From Xanthobacteraceae bacterium (GTDB lineage: Bacteria; Pseudomonadota; Alphaproteobacteria; Rhizobiales; Xanthobacteraceae), in the NCBI GenBank assembly GCA_019635635.1, contig JAHBZB010000002.1, positions 891,204 through 955,203 on the forward strand: a DNA stretch of 64,000 bases. Direction: 5' to 3'. Each line of letters opens with the position of its first letter. Within the stretch, counting starts at the first letter, position 1. The translations under genes and the position numbers were made by a program. The notes beneath the pieces were generated by a model, which worked only from the letters and a program-made list of their open reading frames with translations, searched no databases and was not told the origin of the DNA. Of this stretch, positions 17,699-25,707 are shown piece after piece.

Positions 17699-18277
17699 TC
17701 AGCGGAACTGACGAATGCCGAACAATTGGAGCAGCGGATTGTTCGATTGCGTTTTGGGCGGCGGACGGCGCACGTAACGTCTCGTGCGCCGCTGATGCAC
17801 GACCGCTTTTTTCTTGGTTGCAGCGTCTTCGTCTGTTTCTGCCGATGGCTCCGGAATCGTCGCCGTCGTCTCGGGTTCCGCCTCCGGCATCGGCGTCTCT
17901 GCCGCGGCGGTTTCGGCGGCGTTCTGTGCTGCGGCCTGTCTTTCCAGTTCGGCCTGGGTCGGCAAGGAGACCGCAGCGGGCGGCGGTAACTCGATCTCCA
18001 CATTGCGCACCGGCGCCGTTTTTTGCGCCGGCGGCGCGGCCTTGGTTTCCCGCACTATGGGAAGGGGCGGATCGAACTTGCTCCCAAGCGGCTGCTGCGG
18101 CGCACGCGACACCATCAGAAAGCCCACCGCGCCGAAGGCGAAGAGCAGAAAGCCGAGCGTGATCGCGGTCGCAGCGAATACGATGCGCAGGCCGGAATTT
18201 CCGGCTCTTTTGCCACGCCGCCTCTGTTCGCGCCGCACACGCGATAGCGTGTCTGTTTCTGGATGGGCCGCCGCCAT
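17699..18277 (-). CDS. Hypothetical single-pass membrane protein, Pro/Ala/Glu-rich
   Basis: The product has about 192 residues. A basic N-terminus (RRGKRAGNSG) leads into one membrane helix (IVFAATAITLGFLLFAFGAVGF split across the bilayer). The long region beyond it is low-complexity and rich in P, A, E and T, and the C-terminus is strongly basic (KKKAVVHQRRTRRYVRRPP). The topology would place the acidic linker outside the cytoplasm. No domain is recognised. A TTG in frame lies three codons earlier; the ATG is preferred. Confidence 0.65.
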   Translation of the reverse strand: MAAAHPETDTLSRVRREQRRRGKRAGNSGLRIVFAATAITLGFLLFAFGAVGFLMVSRAPQQPLGSKFDPPLPIVRETKAAPPAQKTAPVRNVEIELPPPAAVSLPTQAELERQAAAQNAAETAAAETPMPEAEPETTATIPEPSAETDEDAATKKKAVVHQRRTRRYVRRPPPKTQSNNPLLQLFGIRQFR

Positions 18278-18334
18278 GGGCGGCAATCTAACTGAGTCGC
18301 GAATCCAGCAACGTTAAATTTACCCGGAGCCGGC

Positions 18335-18667
18335 TCAGGCGGTCACCGCACGCGGGCCAAAGAGGATAATGGCCGCGCCGATCAGGCAGATTGCGGCCCC
18401 GAGCGCGTCCCAGCGGTCTGGCCGCGCGCCTTCCACGACCCAAAGCCACAACAGCGAGGCGACGATATAGACGCCGCCGTAAGCCGCATAGGTGCGGCCG
18501 GCTGCGTCGCTCTCCACGAAGGTAAGAAGCCAGGCGAAGGCAACGAGCGAGAGCGTCCCTGGAATGAGCCACAGCGCGGACTTGCCAATACGGAGCCAGG
18601 CCCAGAAGGCGAAGCAACCGGCAATCTCGCAAAGCGCGGTCAGCGCGAAAATGGCAACGGAAACCAT
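18335..18667 (-). CDS. YnfA/UPF0060 family membrane protein
   Basis: This is a 110-residue, four-helix inner-membrane protein. The motifs [25 protein letters not shown] and [16 protein letters not shown] identify the YnfA/UPF0060 family, which is related to small multidrug-resistance-type transporters. Its substrate is not established. I chose the ATG at 18667, which gives the usual family length. Confidence 0.92.
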   Translation of the reverse strand: MVSVAIFALTALCEIAGCFAFWAWLRIGKSALWLIPGTLSLVAFAWLLTFVESDAAGRTYAAYGGVYIVASLLWLWVVEGARPDRWDALGAAICLIGAAIILFGPRAVTA

Positions 18668-18686
18668 GGCAGCGACTTGCTCGCCG

Positions 18687-19913
18687 CTATTCTGCGGCGA
18701 GGATCGTGTTGCGCACAATCGGGTAGATCTGGCCGTTCCACTTCTTGCCGGAGAACACGCCATAATGGCCGACACCGGCCTGCATGTGATGGCGCTTGCG
18801 GTAAGGCTTGATGCCGGAACAGAGATCCTGCGCGGCGAGCGTCTGGCCGAGCGCGCAGATGTCGTCGCGCTCGCCTTCGACGGTGAGCAGCGAGGTCTTG
18901 CGGATCGCCTTCGGCTCGACCAATTCGCCCTGGAATTTCAGTTCGCCCTTCGGCAGCCGGAACTCTTGGAACACCCATTGCACGGTTTCCAGATAAAATT
19001 CGGCGGTGAGGTCGAGGACTGCGAAATACTCGTCGTAGAAATCCTTGGTCTGCTTCGCCTTCTGGAATTCGCCGCGCGCGAGATTCTGATAGAGGTCCAT
19101 GTGCGCCTTCACATGGCGGTCCATGTTCATCGACATGAAGGCGGAAAGCTGCACGAAGCCCGGATAGACATGACGGCCCGCGCCCTTGTGCTGCGGCGGC
19201 ACCACCGAGATCAGGTTCTTCTCGAACCATTCGATCGGCTTGCCGGTGGCAAGATCATTCACCTTCGTGGGATTGACGCGGCAATCGATCGGACCCGCCA
19301 TCAAGGTCAGGCTTTTGGGCTGCGCCTTCATGCCGTTCTTGGCCATGACCGAGGTTGCGACCAGTGCGGCGACACAAGGCTGGCACACCGCGACCACATG
19401 CGCGCCAGGACCGAGCGCTTCGAGGAAGCGGATCATGTGATCGACATATTCGTCGAAGCCGAAGCGGCCCGCGGAAAGCGGAATATCGCGCGCGTTGTGC
19501 CAGTCGGTGATGTAGACGTCATGCTCCGAGAGCAGCGTGCGCACGGTTTCGCGGAGTAACGTCGCGAAGTGGCCCGAGAGCGGCGCCACCACCATGACGC
19601 GAGGCTGCGCACTATCGATGTCTTTCTTGAAATGCAGGAGCGTGCCGAACGGCGTCTGCATCGTCGCCTGCTCGACCACCGCGACTTCGCGGTTGCCGAC
19701 CATCACGCTGTCGATGCCGAAAGCGGGCCGGCTGTGGCTCAGCCGCGCGCGGGTGACCATTTCGAGGCCCGCGGCGAGCGCGCCGAAGGGCGTCTGTCCA
19801 GCATAGCCGTTGAGGCCGGTGACAACACCGCGGACATTTGCCAGTGCAGTTTCCGCGAAGGAGCGGATCGTATCGTTCAGGTCAGACTGCGCCTGATAGG
19901 CAGAATAAATCAT
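18687..19913 (-). CDS. phaZ: Intracellular polyhydroxyalkanoate depolymerase
   Basis: The product has about 408 residues and matches intracellular PHA/PHB depolymerases, which mobilise storage granules into hydroxybutyrate. The lipase-box-like nucleophile motif contains cysteine (VCQPC, C177-C180) as in PhaZa-type enzymes; [14 protein letters not shown] and the C-terminal [13 protein letters not shown], with the probable catalytic His, are family hallmarks. I favour the ATG at 19913 (MIYSAYQA, matching the family N-terminus). An upstream in-frame ATG at 19940 would add nine residues and has no ribosome-binding site. Confidence 0.92.
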   Translation of the reverse strand: MIYSAYQAQSDLNDTIRSFAETALANVRGVVTGLNGYAGQTPFGALAAGLEMVTRARLSHSRPAFGIDSVMVGNREVAVVEQATMQTPFGTLLHFKKDIDSAQPRVMVVAPLSGHFATLLRETVRTLLSEHDVYITDWHNARDIPLSAGRFGFDEYVDHMIRFLEALGPGAHVVAVCQPCVAALVATSVMAKNGMKAQPKSLTLMAGPIDCRVNPTKVNDLATGKPIEWFEKNLISVVPPQHKGAGRHVYPGFVQLSAFMSMNMDRHVKAHMDLYQNLARGEFQKAKQTKDFYDEYFAVLDLTAEFYLETVQWVFQEFRLPKGELKFQGELVEPKAIRKTSLLTVEGERDDICALGQTLAAQDLCSGIKPYRKRHHMQAGVGHYGVFSGKKWNGQIYPIVRNTILAAE

Positions 19914-20046
19914 CCAGTCCCAGCCTCGTTGCCCCGCCATTCAGGCGCTGCAACAGGCTAGCGGATTTCTTGTTGCAGTGCGATAGTCTACTTCGGTCTA
20001 ACGCGGTGGCGCGTGGACAAGTTCCCGCCGCGCCCAAGGGGGTTTT

Positions 20047-20703
20047 ATGGCTGGGGTCACGTTGACGATTGCGAGCAAAAACTACGGCTCCTGGTCGTTG
20101 CGAGGCTGGTTATTGTGCAAAATTGCCGGCATCGACTTCGACGAGCACTCCATTTCCGCCGACGACCCCGATGCGCGGGCCGAATTGCTGCTTTTATCGC
20201 CATCCTTTCTGGTCCCTTCGCTCACGAACGGCAGCGTCAAAGTCTGGGACACGCTGGCGATCGCCGAATACCTGAACGAGACCAAGCCCGACGCGGGACT
20301 CTTGCCGAAGGACGCCGCCGCGCGCGCCCATTGCCGCGCGATCTCCGGCGAGATGCATTCCGGATTTTCCAACCTGCGCTCGGCGCTCCCGATGAACATC
20401 AAGGCCACCTATCCGGGCTTCAAGGTGTGGCAGGGTGCGCAGGCCGACATCGATCGCGTCACCGAAATCTGGCGCGAGTGCATCAAGAAATACGGCGGGC
20501 CTTATCTGTTCGGAAAGACGCTCACGCTCGCGGACGCGATGTATGCGCCGGTCTGCTCGCGCTTCACGACCTATAACGTGAAGCTCGACGAGGTGAGCGC
20601 CGCCTATTGCAAGGCGATGCTTGCTACCCCCTTCATGCAGGAATGGACCGCGGCCGCCAAGAAAGAGCCGGACGAACTGGAAGAACTGGACGTGGAGTTC
20701 TGA
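20047..20703 (+). CDS. Glutathione S-transferase family protein
   Basis: The 218-residue protein has an N-terminal thioredoxin-like domain (SKNYGSWSLRGWLLCKIAGI, with Ser positions typical of the active site) and a C-terminal all-helical domain (PYLFGKTLTLADAMYAPVCSRF). The ADAM-AP motif and the N-terminal KNYSSWSLR-like block resemble the YfcF/maleylacetoacetate-isomerase-like GST branch. The substrate is unknown. It is divergent from phaZ with about 130 bp between. Confidence 0.9.
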   Translation: MAGVTLTIASKNYGSWSLRGWLLCKIAGIDFDEHSISADDPDARAELLLLSPSFLVPSLTNGSVKVWDTLAIAEYLNETKPDAGLLPKDAAARAHCRAISGEMHSGFSNLRSALPMNIKATYPGFKVWQGAQADIDRVTEIWRECIKKYGGPYLFGKTLTLADAMYAPVCSRFTTYNVKLDEVSAAYCKAMLATPFMQEWTAAAKKEPDELEELDVEF

Positions 20704-20748
20704 CGCGCTAGTCTCGCGCCGCTTTCGTCACCGGTCTTCCGATTCGTC

Positions 20749-21204
20749 ATGACCCTGCGCGCGCGGCTTCTGTTTTGCGTCCTGATCTGCTGCATGCCCG
20801 GCGATTTCGCGCAGGCGCAGGGCTGGAAGGCCGGCGAATACGATGCCTCGGTTTCCAACCGCGCAAATACCAGCACGCTTTATGTCGAGTGCATTTCGGA
20901 CGGACGCATTTTCATGCGCATCCAGTTCCGCGCCTACACGAATATCTGGTTCAACGAGGGCGCTATCGTCCGCATCGGGAAGCAGGAATTTCCGGTCGAG
21001 ATCGGCATGGGCAGCGAGCACATGTACCTGCACAACCTGCCGAAGCTCGGGGTTTCGAGGGAGTTGATCGACGCACTCAAGGGCGGCGGAACGCTCGTGC
21101 TGCAAGGAAAAGCGGTGCAGCGCCTATCGGAAGCGCAGCGCACCTATCCGCTCGAGGGTGCTGCGAAATTCATCGAGGAAGTGCAGCGGGATTGCGGGCG
21201 CTAG
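20749..21204 (+). CDS. Hypothetical secreted protein (151 aa)
   Basis: A signal peptide (MTLRARLLFCVLICCMPGDF, cleaved near AQAQ) precedes a mature domain of about 128 residues that looks beta-rich (TSTLYVECISDGRIFMRIQF). It has two cysteines, in YVECIS near the start and the C-terminal DCGR, which could form a disulfide. I do not recognise a family. It ends 3 bp before the convergent PD-(D/E)XK-like gene. Confidence 0.7.
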   Translation: MTLRARLLFCVLICCMPGDFAQAQGWKAGEYDASVSNRANTSTLYVECISDGRIFMRIQFRAYTNIWFNEGAIVRIGKQEFPVEIGMGSEHMYLHNLPKLGVSRELIDALKGGGTLVLQGKAVQRLSEAQRTYPLEGAAKFIEEVQRDCGR

Positions 21205-21206
21205 TG

Positions 21207-21743
21207 TTAGCTAACTACTTTGGTCAGATTGACCAATTCAATTCCCTCCAATCGCGATCTGAATGAACTTCCTGACAAAGCTAGAAAAGCCTCCTCATCA
21301 GTCACGAACATAAAACGATAGTCGGCCTTTGTTCGGGAGAGGCGATCCAAGTCTTTAATTATACTTGTGCGTTGCGCTGCACCAAACCCCGGCTGATAAG
21401 GCTTCGTTGTTTTTAGTTCTCCGACAATCACTTTCCCATCGGAAGTTTTAGCTTCGATATCAATACCAGGAGCGCCTTGAGCTTTACCGCCAGCATCAAA
21501 ATCAACAATGTTAAACCTTTCTCTGAGGTAGATTTTGATTATGAGCGTAGCCGCGAAGGCTATGTCGTTGTTTATATTTCCCAGCGCGTTCTTTATTCCG
21601 GTCAAAAACGAAAAAAGCTGAAGCGCGTTTATTTCCTCGGGCAACTTGTTTTCTTCAAGATACTGACGAAGGGCGCTATCCTTTGCAGCGATGGATGAAC
21701 AGAATCTGTTCTCTGCTTCAGTGTAGTCAGCCGACTGTTTCAT
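21207..21743 (-). CDS. Orphan PD-(D/E)XK nuclease-like protein in an AT-richer patch
   Basis: The 178-residue protein has a helical N-terminal half followed by a region that fits the PD-(D/E)XK nuclease core: D-I-E in PGIDIEAKT, then the strand VIVGELKTTKP with the E-x-K signature, and a following helix with conserved-looking basic residues (RTSIIKDLDRLSRTK). Codon use and base composition are visibly more AT-rich than the neighbours, which suggests acquisition by transfer. No methyltransferase or other defence gene is adjacent. It could be a restriction-like endonuclease, a solitary defence effector, or an inactive relative. The assignment is by motif only. Confidence 0.55.
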   Translation of the reverse strand: MKQSADYTEAENRFCSSIAAKDSALRQYLEENKLPEEINALQLFSFLTGIKNALGNINNDIAFAATLIIKIYLRERFNIVDFDAGGKAQGAPGIDIEAKTSDGKVIVGELKTTKPYQPGFGAAQRTSIIKDLDRLSRTKADYRFMFVTDEEAFLALSGSSFRSRLEGIELVNLTKVVS

Positions 21744-21750
21744 TTGATGA

Positions 21751-21834
21751 TTAGCGAATCCATAGAAGAATTAAGAGCAACAATGCGAAAGTTACGATTG
21801 CGGAGCCAAAGCCGATAAATATCGCCCTTACCAT
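21751..21834 (-). CDS. Possible 27-aa single-helix peptide
   Basis: An ATG at 21834 opens a 27-codon frame, MVRAIFIGFGSAIVTFALLL followed by LILLWIR, which would be one membrane helix. A GGGAG lies about 11 bp upstream, a poor distance. It is in the AT-richer patch next to the nuclease-like gene, 7 bp away. This is weakly supported and may be chance. Confidence 0.25.
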   Translation of the reverse strand: MVRAIFIGFGSAIVTFALLLLILLWIR

Positions 21835-21888
21835 TTTCGACCCATCTCCCTTCCGCACACATCCCCGATCACAGTATCCATAAATAAA

Positions 21889-21911
21889 ACGCCACCCTGT
21901 GCGGGTGGCGT
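21889..21911 (-). terminator. Terminator-like hairpin (third behind glnII)
   Basis: A 9-bp perfect stem (acgccaccc / gggtggcgt) with a 5-nt loop. Read on the minus strand it is followed by ttttattta. Confidence 0.6.
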
Positions 21912-21935
21912 CAAGAAGCGCTGCAAAAAAGAAAT

Positions 21936-21965
21936 CGGGGGAGGCACTACCGCGCACCTCCCCCG
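21936..21965 (-). terminator. Terminator-like hairpin (second behind glnII)
   Basis: A 9-bp stem (cgggggagg / cctcccccg) with a 12-nt loop. On the minus strand it is followed by atttctttttt. Confidence 0.6.
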
Positions 21966-22054
21966 CGACATCGTCCCTATTGGCCCTGGAGACCGACGCC
22001 GATCGCTTGCCGCTTTCGCGCCAAGGCAATTCGCTTCTCGAGCCTGAGAAAATT

Positions 22055-22091
22055 CCGGAAGCCCGCGGGGAGGAAGATCGCGGGCTTCCGG
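22055..22091 (-). terminator. Strong intrinsic terminator of glnII
   Basis: A 13-bp perfect stem (ccggaagcccgcg / cgcgggcttccgg) with an 11-nt loop lies 10 bp past the glnII stop. On the minus strand it runs into aattttct. Confidence 0.85.
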
Positions 22092-22100
22092 TTCGCTAAT

Positions 22101-23135
22101 TTAGGCCGCCTTCTTCGCGCCGGTCGGAACTTCGGAGATCGTCTTCAGAATCTGCGAAGCGATCGCGTAGGGATCGCCCTGCGAGTTCGGACGGCGGTCT
22201 TCGAGGTAGCCCTTGTAGCCGTTGTTCGCGAAGGAATGCGGAACGCGGATCGAAGCGCCGCGGTCGGCCACGCCGTAGGAGAACTTGTTCCAGGGCGCGG
22301 TCTCGTGCTTGCCGGTGAGGCGCTTGTCGTTGTCGGGACCGTAAACCTTGATGTGGTCCATCAGGTTCTTTTCGAACTGCGCCATCAGCGCCTCGAAATA
22401 TTCCTTGCCGCCGACTTCGCGCATGTACTTCGTGGAGAAGTTCGTGTGCATGCCCGAGCCGTTCCAGTCGGTGTCGCCGAGCGGCTTGCAGTGCCACTCG
22501 ATGTCGATGCCGTACTTTTCGGTGAGCCGCATCATCAGGTAGCGGGCGATCCACATCTGGTCGGCGGCGGTCTTCGAGCCCTTGCCGAAAATCTGGAATT
22601 CCCACTGGCCCTTCGCGACTTCCGCGTTGATGCCTTCGTGGTTGATGCCGGCCTCCAGGCAGAGGTCGAGATGCTCTTCGACGATCTCACGCGCGACCGA
22701 GCCGACGTTCTTGTAGCCGACGCCGGTGTAATACGGGCCTTGCGGCGCCGGATAACCTTCGGTCGGGAAGCCGAGCGGGCGGCCGTCCTTATAGAAGAAG
22801 TATTCCTGCTCGAAGCCGAACCATGCGTCGGCGTCGTCGAGGATGGTCGCGCGGGTGTTCGACGAATGCGGCGTGACGCCATCCGGCATCATGACTTCGC
22901 ACATGACGAGCGCGCCGTTCTTGCGCGCGGCGTCGGGATAGATCGCGACGGGTTTGAGCACGCAATCCGACGAGTGGCCTTCAGCCTGCATCGTGGACGA
23001 GCCGTCGAAGCCCCAGAGCGGAAGCTCTTCGAGCTTCGGGAAAGACGAATATTCCTTGATCTGCGTTTTGCCGCGCAGGTTCGGCACGGGCGTGTAGCCG
23101 TCGAGCCAGATGTACTCGAGACGATACTTGGTCAT
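22101..23135 (-). CDS. glnII: Glutamine synthetase type II (eukaryote-like)
   Basis: The 344-residue enzyme makes glutamine from glutamate, ammonia and ATP. The length and sequence are those of rhizobial GSII rather than the ~470-residue GSI: MTKYRLEYIWLDGYTP at the start, LPLWGFDGSST, FGFEQEYFFYKDGRPLG, KPLGDTDWNGSGMH and NDKRLTGKHETAPWNKFSY. GSII octamers or decamers are not adenylylated and are typically controlled at transcription by nitrogen status. I chose the ATG at 23135. It is divergent from a DUF2735 gene, a pairing seen in rhizobia, with a 299-bp intergenic region carrying repeats and a leader hairpin. Confidence 0.97.
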   Translation of the reverse strand: MTKYRLEYIWLDGYTPVPNLRGKTQIKEYSSFPKLEELPLWGFDGSSTMQAEGHSSDCVLKPVAIYPDAARKNGALVMCEVMMPDGVTPHSSNTRATILDDADAWFGFEQEYFFYKDGRPLGFPTEGYPAPQGPYYTGVGYKNVGSVAREIVEEHLDLCLEAGINHEGINAEVAKGQWEFQIFGKGSKTAADQMWIARYLMMRLTEKYGIDIEWHCKPLGDTDWNGSGMHTNFSTKYMREVGGKEYFEALMAQFEKNLMDHIKVYGPDNDKRLTGKHETAPWNKFSYGVADRGASIRVPHSFANNGYKGYLEDRRPNSQGDPYAIASQILKTISEVPTGAKKAA

Positions 23136-23198
23136 AGGGATTTCTCTCAGGTTAGTGACTGTCCAGGGCACACCCACGCCGCATCCGAGGGACCAAAA

Positions 23199-23220
23199 AC
23201 GGGCTATTTCAACTGCCCGT
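23199..23220 (-). promoter_or_regulatory. Terminator-like hairpin in the glnII leader
   Basis: acgggc / gcccgt with a 10-nt loop lies about 64 bp upstream of the glnII ATG. On the minus strand it is followed by tttttgg, the form of a rho-independent attenuator. No minus-strand gene lies upstream that it could terminate, so if it is transcribed it belongs to the glnII leader. Confidence 0.4.
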
Positions 23221-23342
23221 AAAAAGGCACGCTCACGAAAACGGCACGAATGTCAGCCGTCGAGTCATACCGAGCAGCCAAAATGGCGGCCACAAAAGCA
23301 GCCTCTTATTTGAGCAAATGTTATGCAAACGCTGCTTTTTCG

Positions 23343-23371
23343 GCGGGCAAACGTAGACAAAAGCGGGCAAA
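23343..23371. promoter_or_regulatory. Direct repeat gcgggcaaa spaced 20 bp
   Basis: gcgggcaaa occurs at 23343-23351 and 23363-23371, start to start exactly 20 bp, about two helical turns, on one face of the DNA. It lies between glnII and DUF2735. Looser gcaaa copies lie just before (gagcaaatg, atgcaaacg). It may be a regulator-binding site; the regulator is not identified. Confidence 0.35.
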
Positions 23372-23393
23372 TGGAACGAAATCTCCCCATAAC

Positions 23394-23408
23394 CGCTTGA
23401 ATCAAGCG
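23394..23408. promoter_or_regulatory. Operator-like palindrome upstream of DUF2735 gene
   Basis: cgcttga-a-tcaagcg is a perfect 7-1-7 palindrome 26 bp ahead of the DUF2735 start codon and directly before its GAGGAG ribosome-binding site, a position suited to a repressor. Confidence 0.4.
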
Positions 23409-23434
23409 AAACCGTACTCGAGGAGATTTCGAAG

Positions 23435-23614
23435 ATGTCTGCACAAAATGAACGCACATCGGCGACGATCTACCAGTTTCCCGTCCGCGGCCGTTTCGCC
23501 AACCCGAACGGCCTGATGCGGCAGGACAATGCGCTGCCGACCAATTCGATCGGCGACGCCTGGTATCACGACGATGCAATGAAAGAAGAACAGAAGGCAA
23601 AGGCGCGGCACTAA
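23435..23614 (+). CDS. DUF2735 domain small protein (59 aa)
   Basis: The 59-residue protein starts MSAQNERTSATIYQFPVRGR and ends WYHDDAMKEEQKAKARH. The block ATIYQFPVRGR and the late WYH-DA are the DUF2735 hallmarks. Such genes sit divergently next to glnII in many rhizobia, so a role linked to glutamine synthetase or nitrogen control is a reasonable inference; no mechanism is known to me. A GAGGAG precedes the ATG. Confidence 0.85.
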   Translation: MSAQNERTSATIYQFPVRGRFANPNGLMRQDNALPTNSIGDAWYHDDAMKEEQKAKARH

Positions 23615-23618
23615 TCCT

Positions 23619-23729
23619 GTCATTCCGGACGCGCGAAGCGCGATCCGGAATTCATGAGCCAAGTATATTGGCCTTGTTTTGCCGCTCTGGATTTCGGGTT
23701 CGTTCGCTACCGCTCGCCCCGGAATGACT
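23619..23729. repeat. Dispersed palindromic repeat element (tcattccgg type)
   Basis: The stretch begins gtcattccgg and ends ccggaatgac, with an inner hairpin gcgcgaagcgcg and a less regular middle. Elements with these arms are scattered through rhizobial intergenic regions; a compact copy is at 30429-30468. It lies between DUF2735 and the convergent glutaminase and may aid termination. Confidence 0.7.
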
Positions 23730-23738
23730 GAGTAAGGG

Positions 23739-24623
23739 TTAAACCCCGAACACCGACCAGCCCATGCGGCGGGTAAGCTGTTCGAGCGCAATCCTCCCGA
23801 GATGGGAGTTGCCGTTCTCATCGAGCCCTGGAGACCATACCGCGATCGACGCCTTACCCGGCGCGATCGCGAGTATGCCGCCGCCGACGCCGCTCTTGCC
23901 CGGCAGGCCGACACGATAGGCGAATTCGCCCGAGCCGTCGTAATGGCCGCACATCATCATGATCGCGTTGATGCGCTTGGCGCGCTCCGGCGTCACCACG
24001 CTCATGCCGGTCGAAGGATTCACGCCGTTGTTCGCAAGGAAGCGGCCGGCCATCGCTAGCTGGCGGCAGTTCATCGCGATCGCGCAATGGTGGAAATAAA
24101 CGCCAAGCGTGAAATGCACCGGGTTGTCGAGCCGGTCGAAGGATTTCATGTAGTTCGCAAGTGCGGCGTTGCGGAAGCCCGTGCGCTGCTCGGAAGCCGC
24201 AACCTCGTCGTCGATCGTGATTTTCTCATCGTCGGCGATGAACTGCATGAAGCGCACGATCTCACCCAGCGCCTCGCGCGGCTGGCCCGACAGGATCACG
24301 TCCGTCACTGCAATTGCGCCGGCATTGATAAAAGGATTGCGCGGCTTGCCGCGCTCGTACTCGAGCTGCACGATCGAGTTGAAGGCGCTGCCCGAAGGCT
24401 CGCGCCCTACCCGCTGCCACAGCCTGTCGCCGATCTTGCCGAGCGCAAGCGTCAGGGTGAACACCTTGGAGATGCTCTGGATCGAGAACGGCACCTCGCT
24501 GTCGCCGCCGCTTGCGATCTCGCCATCGTTGCCGACAACCACGATACCGAACTTCCGCGGATCGACCTTGGCGAGCTCAGGAATATAAGACGCGACCTTG
24601 CCGCGCTCCGGCCTCTCGGCCAT
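23739..24623 (-). CDS. glsA: Glutaminase
   Basis: This is a serine-dependent beta-lactamase-fold glutaminase that converts glutamine to glutamate and ammonia. The Ser-x-x-Lys dyad is in IQSISKVF (S50, K53). [24 protein letters not shown] and GVGGGILA are family motifs. From this ATG the protein has 294 residues, about 14 short. Upstream codons in the same frame read [14 protein letters not shown], which matches the family N-terminus, but its first position is ATT (24663-24665) where ATG is expected. Either ATT initiates (308 residues) or translation begins at the internal ATG. It neighbours glnII, giving synthesis and breakdown of glutamine side by side. Confidence 0.93.
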   Translation of the reverse strand: MAERPERGKVASYIPELAKVDPRKFGIVVVGNDGEIASGGDSEVPFSIQSISKVFTLTLALGKIGDRLWQRVGREPSGSAFNSIVQLEYERGKPRNPFINAGAIAVTDVILSGQPREALGEIVRFMQFIADDEKITIDDEVAASEQRTGFRNAALANYMKSFDRLDNPVHFTLGVYFHHCAIAMNCRQLAMAGRFLANNGVNPSTGMSVVTPERAKRINAIMMMCGHYDGSGEFAYRVGLPGKSGVGGGILAIAPGKASIAVWSPGLDENGNSHLGRIALEQLTRRMGWSVFGV

Positions 24624-24753
24624 GTCGGCGGCAATTTCCTTTACGGCTTCCTTCAGATCGGGAATGGCGCGTCACCCGCGCGGACTAAGCGCGGCCTCAT
24701 TGAAAAACGGCGCGAATGTATGGGATGCCGCGCGTCCCTGCCAAGCACTGAAA

Positions 24754-25197
24754 TTACGCAGTCGCGCGCTCGTCCAGCGCGGCCTTGATCGCGGAGCCGA
24801 CGCTTCCCTTCATCGCCTCCCCCAGCGCCATGACGCCGGTCAGCGGGCGCACCATCACTTCGAACGCGACGATCTTGCCGTCCCCACCGAATTTCACGAG
24901 GTCGATGCCTTTCAACTCTTTATCTCCGACGCGCGCCGCGAATTCGAGACAGACGCTGTTCTCGCTGTCGTAGAGTTCGCGGTGATAGACGAAATCCTGA
25001 AATACCTTGGTCGCACCGCGCAGCACGATACAGACCACCTTCTTGCCGGGATAAGGCGTATTGGCCACCGGCGAACGGAAGACCGCTTCGTCCGCGACGA
25101 TACTCTCGAGATCGGAGAGATCGTTCTTCGCGATCATGTCGTGCCATTTTTTCAGCGCGGCCGCGGCTGCCGGCGAAAGGGCGGGCAAAGTGTTCAT
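24754..25197 (-). CDS. NTF2/SnoaL-like fold protein
   Basis: The 147-residue protein starts MNTLPALSPAAAAALKKWHD. The pattern WHDMIAKNDLSDLESIVADEAVFRSP, then strands VCLEFAARVGDKELKGIDLVKF and IVAFEVMVRPL, is that of SnoaL/NTF2-like cone-shaped domains (DUF-type, enzyme or binding protein). No catalytic role can be assigned. The start ATG (25197) has GAGG upstream; an in-frame extension to 25236 is less likely. Confidence 0.8.
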   Translation of the reverse strand: MNTLPALSPAAAAALKKWHDMIAKNDLSDLESIVADEAVFRSPVANTPYPGKKVVCIVLRGATKVFQDFVYHRELYDSENSVCLEFAARVGDKELKGIDLVKFGGDGKIVAFEVMVRPLTGVMALGEAMKGSVGSAIKAALDERATA

Positions 25198-25367
25198 CGT
25201 GCGTCCTCTGTCTCGTTCCGGTGCGGCGCCCAGCAAGTGCGCGGGTTGCCATGATTAACACGCGGCACCTTAGGGTTACCAGACGATAAAGAATCCGCCC
25301 GGCAGTTTATGCAGCGGCAAGCGCGCTAATTCCGGCATGCACAAACAAGAATTTCAGGGAGACGTGC

Positions 25368-25634
25368 ATGTTGAAGAATAAACTCACGGCCATTGCCGTT
25401 GCTGTTTCGATCGGTCTTGCGCCGGTCGCCGCGAGCGCCCAGCGCGCTCCGGTGCCGGTACCGGTCGGCGGTTCGGCCGGCGCAGGCCACGTTTACGGCC
25501 TCGTCGGCTGCGTGCTTTCGATCATGATTGCCGCCACCGACAAAGGCAGAAAGTACAAGAAAGAACTGACCACGGACGAGGCGCTTACCTGCGGCCTGCT
25601 TTACTGGGTCAAGGAAGCGAACAAGAAGCGCTAA
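25368..25634 (+). CDS. Small secreted protein, paralogue A (88 aa)
   Basis: A signal peptide (MLKNKLTAIAVAVSIGLAPV, cleaved near ASAQ) precedes a Pro/Val-rich spacer and a conserved C-terminal block: GLVGCVLSIMIAAT, KELTTDEALTCGLLYW, then VKEANKK. Two cysteines are shared with the paralogue at 26659-26922, which is the same size. The family is not one I recognise. The GCV-SIM stretch could be a short amphipathic or membrane helix. A GC-rich terminator follows 29 bp after the stop. Confidence 0.75.
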   Translation: MLKNKLTAIAVAVSIGLAPVAASAQRAPVPVPVGGSAGAGHVYGLVGCVLSIMIAATDKGRKYKKELTTDEALTCGLLYWVKEANKKR

Positions 25635-25662
25635 GGCTTCTGTTTAGCAAAAATAGCAATGC

Positions 25663-25682
25663 CCCCGGCGCACGCGCCGGGG
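25663..25682. terminator. Intrinsic terminator after paralogue A
   Basis: ccccggcg / cgccgggg with a 4-nt loop is followed by ttttgtttttg. It is very similar to the hairpin after paralogue B. Confidence 0.9.
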
Positions 25683-25707
25683 TTTTGTTTTTGCGGCCGC
25701 GATATAC

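Noticed and set aside
23136-23434. Possible sigma-54 (-24/-12) promoter for glnII
   Set aside because: The closest match (tggcggccac...aaagca) has the wrong GG-GC spacing by one base and lies on the plus strand, not the glnII strand.
23250-23516. 88-codon plus-strand open frame near glnII
   Set aside because: It runs in another frame through the intergenic region and the DUF2735 gene, is basic and has no ribosome-binding site.
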